The translations under genes and the position numbers were made by a program. Shown in pieces: positions 1 through 11,740 of a DNA stretch of 64,000 nucleotides (positions are counted from its first letter, which is position 1; every line of letters starts with the position of its first letter). Under the pieces are notes generated by a model that saw nothing but the letters and a program-made list of their open reading frames with translations, was not told where the DNA came from and searched no databases. The stretch spans positions 369,713 through 433,712 of the forward strand of contig NZ_QRMP01000002.1 of the NCBI RefSeq assembly GCF_003473295.1. The letters are read 5' to 3'. This stretch comes from Parabacteroides sp. AM08-6 (GTDB lineage Bacteria; Bacteroidota; Bacteroidia; Bacteroidales; Tannerellaceae).

Positions 1-1657
1 CCTCTTTTACGGCTCCCGGTTCTATGGCTTTGTCCGGCATAAACTTCTTCATCAAATCGTAAGTGGCCTGAGCCTGGACGAGGTCGCCGAACATTTGTAC
101 GTTATAGCCTCCGGTCTTGTATCCTTTTGCTACGGAGAAGTAGGTGAATGTTTCCGGTGTACATTGATAACGCAAGGAGGCTTTTGGCAACACCTGAAGA
201 AAGTCTTGTGAAATATCTCCTTGCAGGTGGGCGGCAACCGGGAGATTCATATTCATATGTCCCATTTGTACACTCATATTCATACTGTCTACTGCCGAGT
301 CGTATTTCATTTTTGCTTTCTCGTAATCCAGCCGAATTCCGGCAGTAAGTGAAAGGCCTTCGACAAACAGATTGTTGTAGGTGGATTGGTGGAAAGCGGC
401 AAAACCGTAGGTGGGCGTGTCGAATGTCCCAGGGAAATAAATTTGCTTTAAAGCATCGCCTGTGACGGTTAGTTGTGGCATATCCGGGTTGTCTTTTGCC
501 ATTTCGTCAAAAGGTATCTGCATGATTTCCCGGATACCGTCTTCCTTGAATATCACCGGTCCGTCAGTATTTAGGCTGTTATAAAAGCCATAGGCTCCAA
601 AGCTCCACTGGTAGTTCTTTTTATGGTTGGATTTGATGGCGATTTCTTCGCTCCAGGCATATTGTTTCTGTATCTGGTTGAGGACGAAGATAGATTTCTC
701 CGTGTAATCCTGATCCATTTTCATATTGTCGTGTAAACGCTGGTAAGCAGTAGTGGAGGAAAGGGTGAATTTCTCTGCATTCCATTCCAGATGAAGACTG
801 TTATTCAACATTTTTCTCCAATAGGAACTGGGGTCATTGATTCGGATGGGAGCTACTGTCCCTGTTTCTATATTGTACATGCCGTAAGGAAAAGCTTTTT
901 GGTCTACATAATCATAGTTGAAAGAATATTGAGCTTCCAGGTTATCTGCAATGAGCCAGTCCAGTTTGAAACGACCTCCGGCTGATTGTTCCTTATCCGC
1001 TCTCGAGTTGTCGCATTCGTTGATGAAGAAACCGTCACTCCGGTTGTAATAACCTCCGATAGCGATGCCGATATGGTTGTTTATCTTGTTGTAGTGCGAT
1101 GCTTTTACATTGAAAGTTCCGTAGTTTCCTCCTGACACACTCAATTTAGTTCCCTGATAATTGAATGGTGATAGCGTATAGATATTCACAATTCCTCCCA
1201 TTGCATTACGCCCGTAGAGTGTGCCTTGAGGACCGCGTAAAATTTCGATACGTTGAATATCGTTCAGTTCAAAGTCGAACGTGCTTTTATCCAGATAGGG
1301 GACATTGTCCACATATAATCCGATAGATTGCCCGCTACTTCGTGCTCCAATTCCCCGGATATAAATTGCGGATGTCATTTTGGAACCGTAATCCGGCATA
1401 TATAAGTTAGGGACAAATGCACTGATATCTTTTAATGCATCTATTTGTCGTACCGCGATGGCTTGTGGTGACAGGATGGATACGGAACCCGGTAAGGTCC
1501 TCAAATCATTTGTCTCCTTAGTAGATGAGGTAACTATAATTTCATCTATGTTATAAGTTTTGATGGTGTCGTTTATTTGTACATCTCGTTCATCTGCTTT
1601 TATCAGTTGCAGATTAACAAATACACTAACGATGAGGAGATACAGGTAGCGTTTCAT
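1..1657 (-). CDS. TonB-dependent outer-membrane receptor, 3' end cut by window edge
   Basis: Reading from the ATG at 1657 gives a signal peptide, then a TonB-box-like stretch (DEIIVTSS) and a plug domain with the usual signatures: a VPNLYMPDYG region, IYIRGIGAR, and the strong plug motif RIEILRGPQGTLYGRNAMGG followed by VNIYT. The rest is beta-barrel with alternating aromatic strands up to base 1, so about 550 residues are present and the C-terminal barrel is missing. There is no N-terminal carboxypeptidase-like domain, so it is not a SusC protein; siderophore, heme, cobalamin or small-ligand receptors share this layout. It should import a ligand across the outer membrane using TonB energy. 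It lies 90 bp downstream of a LuxR-type regulator and has its own promoter, so local control is likely. The substrate cannot be read from the sequence. Confidence 0.93.
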   Translation of the reverse strand, partial: MKRYLYLLIVSVFVNLQLIKADERDVQINDTIKTYNIDEIIVTSSTKETNDLRTLPGSVSILSPQAIAVRQIDALKDISAFVPNLYMPDYGSKMTSAIYIRGIGARSSGQSIGLYVDNVPYLDKSTFDFELNDIQRIEILRGPQGTLYGRNAMGGIVNIYTLSPFNYQGTKLSVSGGNYGTFNVKASHYNKINNHIGIAIGGYYNRSDGFFINECDNSRADKEQSAGGRFKLDWLIADNLEAQYSFNYDYVDQKAFPYGMYNIETGTVAPIRINDPSSYWRKMLNNSLHLEWNAEKFTLSSTTAYQRLHDNMKMDQDYTEKSIFVLNQIQKQYAWSEEIAIKSNHKKNYQWSFGAYGFYNSLNTDGPVIFKEDGIREIMQIPFDEMAKDNPDMPQLTVTGDALKQIYFPGTFDTPTYGFAAFHQSTYNNLFVEGLSLTAGIRLDYEKAKMKYDSAVDSMNMSVQMGHMNMNLPVAAHLQGDISQDFLQVLPKASLRYQCTPETFTYFSVAKGYKTGGYNVQMFGDLVQAQATYDLMKKFMPDKAIEPGAVKE

Positions 1658-1698
1658 TTACAATATAGAATTATGTAACAATTAGTATTTTACGCTTG

Positions 1699-1729
1699 CA
1701 AAGGAACGGGAAAGATTGGTTGTTGTCAA
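1699..1729 (-). promoter_or_regulatory. Putative promoter of the TonB receptor gene
   Basis: On the minus strand a TTG (complement of 1727-1729) is followed after 20 nt by TTCCTTTG (complement of 1699-1706). This is one base off the Bacteroidetes -7 consensus TAnnTTTG and has the standard spacing. Transcription would start near 1692, giving a leader of about 35 nt. Confidence 0.5.
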
Positions 1730-1747
1730 TCACTATATCTAGTGATT
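1728..1747. promoter_or_regulatory. Perfect 8-bp dyad overlapping the TonB promoter -33 element
   Basis: AATCACTA (1728-1735) and TAGTGATT (1740-1747) form a perfect inverted repeat with a 4-nt centre, TATC. It abuts the stop codon of the LuxR-type gene and overlaps the -33 TTG of the receptor promoter. No T-run follows it on the minus strand, so an operator fits better than a terminator. The obvious candidate to bind it is the adjacent LuxR-family protein (inference). Confidence 0.45.
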
Positions 1748-2329
1748 TTAGAGTTCGATGTCATCGCCGGAAATAATGCCGTTCATGATGGCGTAGAAGG
1801 TAAGTCCGGATACTGTTTTTATGCCAAGTTTAGTGGTGATGTTTTTGCGGTGGGTGAGGACAGTGTTCAGGCTGATGTTCAGCTTGTCGGCAATCTCTTT
1901 GTTGGTAATGCCTTTCACTATCTGTTGCAGTACGTCTGTTTCGCGCAAAGAAAGTCCCTTGTTGCTTTCGCCCGGTTGATAAGTGTTGCTGTCATTGGCT
2001 AGCAATAGTTGGAGTTGTTCGATAATGGTTTCTTGGGGAGCTGATAACATAAGATGGTTAGTTGCGGATAGTCCCCCCATTCCTTCCTGACTATTCATTA
2101 ATATCATTGTCTTATTCCGGCGCGGAAGGAAAAAGTCCATATTTAGCACTAAGATGTCCGCATGGGTGAAATAGTAGTCGAAAGTCTCATTACTGGCAGG
2201 CATAAATGCTTCGAATGTGGGAAAACAGGATATCTCCGCAGGTGGAAAATAATCAGTCAATATGCTTTGCAAACCAATGCTCTGCAGAGTGTCGGGTAGT
2301 ATAATCGCTATTTGTTTGTTTCGATGCAT
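1748..2329 (-). CDS. LuxR-family (GerE-type HTH) transcriptional regulator
   Basis: 193 residues. The C-terminal 65 or so carry a clear LuxR/GerE helix-turn-helix: SLRETDVLQQIVKGITNKEIADKLNIS, then the recognition helix around NTVLTHRKNITTKLGIKT. The N-terminal 110 residues resemble a receiver-like fold only loosely. No phospho-acceptor Asp can be assigned with confidence, and no kinase is nearby, so it is probably not a classical phosphorylated response regulator. It starts 12 bp after the RIC-like gene in the same direction, which suggests co-transcription and that the RIC-like protein provides or modulates the signal. Likely targets are the receptor gene downstream, whose promoter carries a perfect dyad, and perhaps its own operon. 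Confidence 0.85.
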   Translation of the reverse strand: MHRNKQIAIILPDTLQSIGLQSILTDYFPPAEISCFPTFEAFMPASNETFDYYFTHADILVLNMDFFLPRRNKTMILMNSQEGMGGLSATNHLMLSAPQETIIEQLQLLLANDSNTYQPGESNKGLSLRETDVLQQIVKGITNKEIADKLNISLNTVLTHRKNITTKLGIKTVSGLTFYAIMNGIISGDDIEL

Positions 2330-2341
2330 TCGGAAAATTTG

Positions 2342-3049
2342 TTAGATACACAACTTTTCCATTGCCGATACCATAGGTGTCAGTATCCGGTAGCGAATGC
2401 GGTTGTGTTGTTTCATATCTTTTTCCAGACTGCTGATGGCGAAAATCACGGCATAACATAAGTTTTCATCATAATTGCCGGATAAATGTTTAATCATGAT
2501 GCTTTTTAAATCGGCAAGCAGCGCTTCTATCGGGTCTTCCAGCCGTTGTTCCGAACCCAGATGCAAAGCTTCTTTCCGTTCGCAGGGGTATTCATTCAGC
2601 TTTTCACTCAATGACAGACAGTATGGAAACCAGATTGTTTTGTCTTTCTCTATGCGGGATGTCAGTTCTTCCCTGAAGGAGGAGAAGAATTTGCCAATGA
2701 GATTGACGGTATTGTTTGCCGGTGTACTCATGGCGATGAAGGAACCGAGATGACGTTCGATGTTGGGTATCTGGTAACGTTGGTAGTATTGATTTGTTTT
2801 TGTCAGGTAATCGATGATTTGGGAGGTATGAAAAGTCTGCAATTTCTTCTCCGGGAAATACTCTTCATTGAGAAAAGTATTAATCACGATAAGCAGAAAA
2901 TCTGTGTCCAGCTTGTTTTCTTCACATATTGTCTTGACCGATTTGTCACCCAGCCCGAGCCGGATACCGAACCGGTTTATAACAGGAATGAGTGAGGGGT
3001 GCTCTTCCACCACCTCACTCATTTGCATATTAGGATATACTAATGGCAT
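2342..3049 (-). CDS. RIC/ScdA-YtfE-like protein with a degenerate hemerythrin domain
   Basis: 235 residues. Residues 9-45 match the ScdA_N/DUF542 domain that opens RIC (repair of iron centres) proteins (SEVVEEHPSLIPVINRFGI). The rest aligns with the hemerythrin-like four-helix domain of E. coli YtfE, but the diiron ligands are mostly lost. By hand alignment the first His is Q87, the HxxxE pair is R132/D136, and of the last His/Glu pair only H215 remains (Glu is R219); H188 may keep the middle His. A working diiron centre is therefore unlikely. It sits 3 bp after the TIM-barrel gene and 12 bp before the LuxR gene. In this context a sensor or partner role for the regulator is more plausible than iron-sulfur repair. 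The family assignment is solid; the role is inference. Confidence 0.75.
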   Translation of the reverse strand: MPLVYPNMQMSEVVEEHPSLIPVINRFGIRLGLGDKSVKTICEENKLDTDFLLIVINTFLNEEYFPEKKLQTFHTSQIIDYLTKTNQYYQRYQIPNIERHLGSFIAMSTPANNTVNLIGKFFSSFREELTSRIEKDKTIWFPYCLSLSEKLNEYPCERKEALHLGSEQRLEDPIEALLADLKSIMIKHLSGNYDENLCYAVIFAISSLEKDMKQHNRIRYRILTPMVSAMEKLCI

Positions 3050-3052
3050 CTT

Positions 3053-3997
3053 TTATGCTTCTTCCCATTGTTTACGTAATAGCTCGACGGCTGCAGGTAC
3101 TACTACATTACGGTCGCCCTGGCATCCGCATTCGAAACTAACATAATTGTTGTAACCAATCATTTTCAGACCTCTGAAACCGTCAACATAGTTATCGGCT
3201 TCTCCGTCTTCGCCCGGCATACTGCGGCGTTTACGGCTAGCCACATGGACGTGTTGCAGATATTCACCACCGGAAATGAAGGCTCCCATATCGGAAGGTT
3301 CTTCCCAGGTCATGTGCCAGAAGTCGCCCATGCAACGGACACCCGGATTATTAATATCCCGGCATACGGAAGCAGCATCGGCTACTTGACGCATATAGAA
3401 ACATTCTCCACGATTAAGCGGTTCGAAAATAACAGTCGTTCCGTGTTCGGCGGCGAAAGTTCCCATTTCGTTAAACTGTTCGCAAAGGAAATTGCGTGTT
3501 TCCATTGTATGGGGCAGAGCCGGAACCTGACCATTAAAAGCCGGCACGATAATCACCCCGGTTGAACCTAATTCACCGGCAGCAGCAATGATTTCCTTCA
3601 TCGTATCCATACATTCCTTGCGGATAGCAGGATCTGTTGAAAGGATGAAACCTTTGAAGCCTGCACAGATGGCACTCACCTTTATGTTACGTCCGTTCAG
3701 CGCCTTTTTGATTTCGTCTACGCGACCAGCCAATCCGCCACCACCCGGCTCAAAACCGACAACTCCCAGCTTTTCCATATAGTCCAGCTTTTCATTGAGG
3801 TTTTCACCCGGAGCGATACCTTCCTGAAAGGACAACTTAAGCTCAGCTTTTCCGTTGTAACAAGCTTTTTTGTCAGCCGGACAACTATCAGCAGAAACTC
3901 CCGCCTTACCACTGCAGGCGGCAAAAGCGGAACTTCCAGCTGCAACAGCTGCACTAGCCAGAGTTGTTCTTAAAAAGTTTCTTCTGTTTAGTGTCAT
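3053..3997 (-). CDS. Tat-exported TIM-barrel sugar isomerase/epimerase family protein
   Basis: 314 residues. The N-terminus has a twin-arginine motif (NRRNFLR, residues 4-10), a hydrophobic stretch and a cysteine at 28 (FAAC), so it is probably exported by Tat and possibly lipidated. The body is an AP-endonuclease-2-like (xylose isomerase-like) TIM barrel: ELKLSFQEG near the start, a central FEPLNRGE motif with the Glu expected to bind metal, CMGDFWHMTWE with Asp and His, and HVHVASRKRR. This matches periplasmic hydroxypyruvate isomerase-like or keto-sugar isomerase proteins. It follows the Gfo/Idh/MocA gene by 11 bp, and such pairs occur in pathways that oxidise and rearrange sugars. The substrate is unknown. 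Confidence 0.85.
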   Translation of the reverse strand: MTLNRRNFLRTTLASAAVAAGSSAFAACSGKAGVSADSCPADKKACYNGKAELKLSFQEGIAPGENLNEKLDYMEKLGVVGFEPGGGGLAGRVDEIKKALNGRNIKVSAICAGFKGFILSTDPAIRKECMDTMKEIIAAAGELGSTGVIIVPAFNGQVPALPHTMETRNFLCEQFNEMGTFAAEHGTTVIFEPLNRGECFYMRQVADAASVCRDINNPGVRCMGDFWHMTWEEPSDMGAFISGGEYLQHVHVASRKRRSMPGEDGEADNYVDGFRGLKMIGYNNYVSFECGCQGDRNVVVPAAVELLRKQWEEA

Positions 3998-4008
3998 ATT
4001 CTTATTTC

Positions 4009-5391
4009 TTATTTATTAAGAGGTTTTCCGGGAACAGGAACAGTAAATCCACTCATGTCCATCTTACCCATGTTCAAATCCTTCGGAGTGTAATCCAGAG
4101 GAGAAGCAGTCATAGCATCCCAAGTCGTTTCTCCACCTGTATAAGCCGATTCACGTCCCATGATAGCAGCCATATTTGCAACAGCTGTTTCGGAAGCTTG
4201 TTCGATAGGTTTACCGCTACGGATACAGTTAATCCAGTTTACGTGTTCCAAAGTGTATGGGTCTGTTTGTTTGAAGTTTGCTTTTTCTGCTTCATAATCG
4301 TATTTCCATACAACATTGCCTGCATTATCTTTGATTTCCATTGATGCGCTATTCCATGAACCTTTTGTTCCCTGGATAAATTCGCTAATATTACTAACGC
4401 AACCGTCTATCTGACGTGACATACTATGCATATGAATACCGTTTTCCATTGTGAAATCGATACTGAAGTTGTCGTATTGGTCACCTGTTACACGACGATG
4501 ACGAGAACCGAAGCCTACAGCTTTTACCGGTTTCAAACCACTGAACCATGTAAATACATCGATATTGTGAACATGCTGTTCTACGATATGGTCACCGGAT
4601 AACCATTTCCAGTTAACCCAGTCTTTAATCATATATTCGCAATCGTTCCAGTCTTTCTGACGTTCGCGGAACCAGAGCATACTTTGATTCCAATATACGG
4701 TACCACCTGTGATTTCACCGATAGCGCCTTCCATAATCTTCTTGTAAGATTCAACGTAACTGCGTTGGTGGTGACGCTGAGTTCCTGTAACAACACACAA
4801 ATTCTTAGCTTGAGCTTGTTTTGCCGTAGCCATGATTGTACGATAACCAACCGGGTCTACACAAATTGGTTTTTCCAAGAAGCAATGTTTTCCTTTTTCT
4901 ACAGCATACTGGAAATGAACCGGACGGAATACAGGAGGAGTTGCAACGATAACAACATCTACATCACTGTCAATGACCTTTTTGTAGGCATCCAATCCAA
5001 CAAAACGTTTGTCGGCCGGAATGTCGATACCTTTGTCTTTTTTCAGGCTGTTAGCCAGTCCGTCCACTTTCTCCTGGAATACATCGGCAAGGGCTACGAT
5101 TGTTACACCATTTGCAGCATTCAGGAAGTTAAAAGCAGCACCGGAAGCACGTCCGCCGCAACCGATAACACCAGCCTTCAGCTCTTTGCCGTCTGTTGCC
5201 AAATCAGGCAATTCGGGGATGTAATAAGTTCCGGGTTCTTTCAGCGGTTTGAGGGCTGCCTCTTTTCCTTCACCACCGGCACCGGCGCAAGAAGTTAAAA
5301 CACTAGCACTTCCGGTACCTATTGCACCCAGTGCTCCGGCCATAGCCGTACTCTTTAAAAAAGATCTTCTACTAATACTGTTCTCTTTCAT
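4009..5391 (-). CDS. Tat-exported Gfo/Idh/MocA-family oxidoreductase (lipoprotein candidate)
   Basis: 460 residues. A twin-arginine motif (SRRSFLK, residues 7-13) precedes a hydrophobic segment and a lipobox, LTSC, with Cys35. This suggests export with bound NAD(H) and then anchoring. The Rossmann glycine motif GCGGRA is at about 77-82 and the family EKP motif is at 173-175, with Lys174 the expected catalytic lysine. The C-terminal domain is the usual alpha/beta sugar-binding fold. Members oxidise or reduce hydroxyls of sugars; gut Bacteroides enzymes of this type can oxidise glycosides at C3. It lies 27 bp after the cytochrome-SUMF1 gene, so a haem protein and a periplasmic dehydrogenase are probably made together. 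Confidence 0.9.
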   Translation of the reverse strand: MKENSISRRSFLKSTAMAGALGAIGTGSASVLTSCAGAGGEGKEAALKPLKEPGTYYIPELPDLATDGKELKAGVIGCGGRASGAAFNFLNAANGVTIVALADVFQEKVDGLANSLKKDKGIDIPADKRFVGLDAYKKVIDSDVDVVIVATPPVFRPVHFQYAVEKGKHCFLEKPICVDPVGYRTIMATAKQAQAKNLCVVTGTQRHHQRSYVESYKKIMEGAIGEITGGTVYWNQSMLWFRERQKDWNDCEYMIKDWVNWKWLSGDHIVEQHVHNIDVFTWFSGLKPVKAVGFGSRHRRVTGDQYDNFSIDFTMENGIHMHSMSRQIDGCVSNISEFIQGTKGSWNSASMEIKDNAGNVVWKYDYEAEKANFKQTDPYTLEHVNWINCIRSGKPIEQASETAVANMAAIMGRESAYTGGETTWDAMTASPLDYTPKDLNMGKMDMSGFTVPVPGKPLNK

Positions 5392-5418
5392 GATATAGTA
5401 ACTTTTAGGTATTAAAAA

Positions 5419-7002
5419 TTATTTCGCTCCTAAAGACGCATCCGGTTCACAAACAATACGGAAACCGATACCACGAATATCCGAATACCACCAGATACTC
5501 TTCGGTTGCTGCGGGTCTGTTTTCAGCCATGCATCATGTTTTGTATAGTTACGGGCTGCAGAACGAACGTCAGCTGCATCGGATGTGTAATCACCGCCGC
5601 GTATTACCCATTCTGTCCCTTCTGTTACCAACGGATTTGTTACGTTCTCACCTCCCTTGCTATAGGCTTCGGGGTCGTATTTGTCCGCGCAATATTCCAT
5701 TACGTTACCCAACATGTTTTTCAGCCCGAACGGATTTGCTTTTACTAAATCCGGCGTCTGAGTTTTATTCTTGCTGTTTTTGCCGTAAATAACGTATGAA
5801 CTGATACTGTCTGTTTTTGCATCAAAGAATTTACGCCAGAAACCCTGGTCTGAGAAATTTTTCGGATTTCCAGTGAAGAAGTAAGGTGTTTCCGTACCTC
5901 CTCGGGCTGCGTATTCCCATTCGGCTTCTGTCGGCAGACGGTATTTTTTACCAGTCTTTTTCGATAACCATTGGCAGAATGTTTCTGCTGCATAATGGGT
6001 CATGGTAATAGCCGGACGGTCACCATATCCCCAACCCTGGTCGGGGAAGCCGAACGGAGGAGTAGGACCGGAGATTGCATCTACATCCGGATTACTGTTG
6101 TTTGCATATACCGTTTCGGGGGGAGTACGACCTTCACTCATCGTATTTCTGTAGAATGCCCAATACTGATCCCAGGTTACCTCATATTCGCTGATAAAGA
6201 ACGGACTTACCGTCACGTTTCGTACAGGTGCTTCATCTGCTTTATGGAATGGTTCTTTTTCCGTACTACCCATTTTAAACGTACCCCCCGGAATTGCTAC
6301 CATTTTGATAGAAACCGGAGTGCCGGGTATTTGTTCTTGGAAATTCGAGAAAGAAGTAATCTGCGCAGGTTCTTTGAAAAACATGCTTGTGTCGACCGTC
6401 CCGGCTTCTACTCCGGGGAGACCGGTCATTTTACCGTGTGTGTAGTTAGGATTGTAATGACCAACATCTAAGTGGCAACTGATACATTGCAAGTCTAGCT
6501 TCTTTTCGTTTTCATCATAATAGAGATGAGCGGTAATACCATCTTGCGTAATTCCTTCCGGAAATAAGTTCTGATGACATTCTTTACAAGATTCGTTTGG
6601 TATGTATTTTACAGCATGTTCCAGTTCCGACTTGGTGTTCCAGTTGAAATCGGCACTGTCCTTGGTCATATAGGACCAAACATCTTTGATGCCTAATTTT
6701 GCTTTTGCTGTATAATGATCCCAAGTTTTATTCTGAGGTGGGAGGTGGCAAGCGACACAATGTGTCTTCACTCCGCTACTGTTGTTGACGTGTTTTGATA
6801 GTTTCCAACTGTCCTCTGCATGCGGGTGAACATGACACATCATACAGGATTCGTCGGAAGAAAAATAAACGGAGGTTTTATATACGGCAATCATGATGCC
6901 CGCCCCTAAAACCAGTCCGACCAAGAGAATAAAGGTTTTCCCCTTGAAAAATTTTCTTTTTTTCTCGGAAGAATAGCGATTAGAATTGTTGTTATTAGCC
7001 AT
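5419..7002 (-). CDS. Fusion: NapC/NrfH-like tetraheme cytochrome c plus SUMF1/FGE-like domain
   Basis: 527 residues. A basic N-terminus is followed by one membrane anchor (about 23-42) and then four CxxCH haem sites: CMMCH 53-57, CVACH 82-86, CKECH 139-143 and CISCH 173-177. That is the layout of small quinol-linked NapC/NrfH/NirT cytochromes. From about 231 to 520 the chain continues as a formylglycine-generating-enzyme-like (SUMF1) domain: MVAIPGGTFKMGS, RLPTEAEWEYAARGG, NMLGNVMEYC and VIRGGDYTS. The cysteine pair that true FGE enzymes use near the RGG region is absent (DVRSAARN follows), so sulfatase activation is unlikely. It should sit on the periplasmic face of the inner membrane. It is the first gene of the five-gene set and could exchange electrons with the exported oxidoreductase 27 bp downstream (inference). 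No nitrite or nitrate reductase is nearby. Confidence 0.88.
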   Translation of the reverse strand: MANNNNSNRYSSEKKRKFFKGKTFILLVGLVLGAGIMIAVYKTSVYFSSDESCMMCHVHPHAEDSWKLSKHVNNSSGVKTHCVACHLPPQNKTWDHYTAKAKLGIKDVWSYMTKDSADFNWNTKSELEHAVKYIPNESCKECHQNLFPEGITQDGITAHLYYDENEKKLDLQCISCHLDVGHYNPNYTHGKMTGLPGVEAGTVDTSMFFKEPAQITSFSNFQEQIPGTPVSIKMVAIPGGTFKMGSTEKEPFHKADEAPVRNVTVSPFFISEYEVTWDQYWAFYRNTMSEGRTPPETVYANNSNPDVDAISGPTPPFGFPDQGWGYGDRPAITMTHYAAETFCQWLSKKTGKKYRLPTEAEWEYAARGGTETPYFFTGNPKNFSDQGFWRKFFDAKTDSISSYVIYGKNSKNKTQTPDLVKANPFGLKNMLGNVMEYCADKYDPEAYSKGGENVTNPLVTEGTEWVIRGGDYTSDAADVRSAARNYTKHDAWLKTDPQQPKSIWWYSDIRGIGFRIVCEPDASLGAK

Positions 7003-7149
7003 TTGTTTTTATGGTAAACGATTTTACAATTAGTCCTGAATTAATTTTAAAAATCGGCAATAAAAGTAGCAGTTTTTTATATAAAATGAAAGCTTGGAGC
7101 CTTAATTTAACGTTATATGCTATTTGTTTGTACTTTTTTACCAATTTTC

Positions 7150-7201
7150 ACAACCGGAGAGGATTATTGTAATTAATACATTTACTATCTTCTCCGGTTG
7201 T
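7150..7201 (-). terminator. Inverted repeat after beta-galactosidase gene, possible terminator
   Basis: CAACCGGAGA (7151-7160) and TCTCCGGTTG (7191-7200) are perfect 10-bp arms, extended by one A-T pair, with a 30-nt A/T-rich centre. It begins 9 bp after the stop of the GH2 gene. The loop is long and no real T-run follows, so it may act by structure rather than as a classical intrinsic terminator. The space up to 7002 otherwise holds only the leader of the cytochrome operon; the nearest -7-like sequence on the minus strand is TACTTTTA (complement of 7061-7068), one base off consensus. Confidence 0.45.
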
Positions 7202-7209
7202 ATAAAGGA

Positions 7210-11507
<4,298 letters not shown>

Positions 11508-11602
11508 GATGATATTATATTTAGCAATTTTGTGAATAGAGTGTCTAGCAGTTACTGTTTTTCTTTATTTTAAAACGGCCGGCATAATCCCCTCTTCGGT
11601 TC

Positions 11603-11633
11603 CAAAGATACAACGTTTTGCAATACATGTCAA
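11603..11633 (-). promoter_or_regulatory. Promoter of the oxidoreductase and beta-galactosidase operon
   Basis: On the minus strand TTG (complement of 11631-11633), 20 nt, then TATCTTTG (complement of 11603-11610). This is an exact match to the Bacteroidetes -7 element with standard spacing. The leader would be about 90 nt. Confidence 0.65.
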
Positions 11634-11694
11634 TATGGAAGCGTGCTTTTTTCTTATTCCTATCTGGCGGATTCGCGTTCCCCGCCTAAGAAAC

Positions 11695-11720
11695 AACCGT
11701 TCCCTGTACAGGAAACGGTT
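11695..11720 (-). terminator. Terminator-like hairpin after the alpha-2-macroglobulin gene
   Basis: 10-bp arms (11695-11704 and 11711-11720, AACCGTT at both outer ends, one mismatched or wobble pair) enclose TGTACA. It lies 20 bp downstream of the stop. The minus-strand transcript continues with a short T-rich stretch. It separates this gene from the next promoter at 11603-11633. Confidence 0.6.
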
Positions 11721-11740
11721 GACTTGCTGGCTTAATGATT

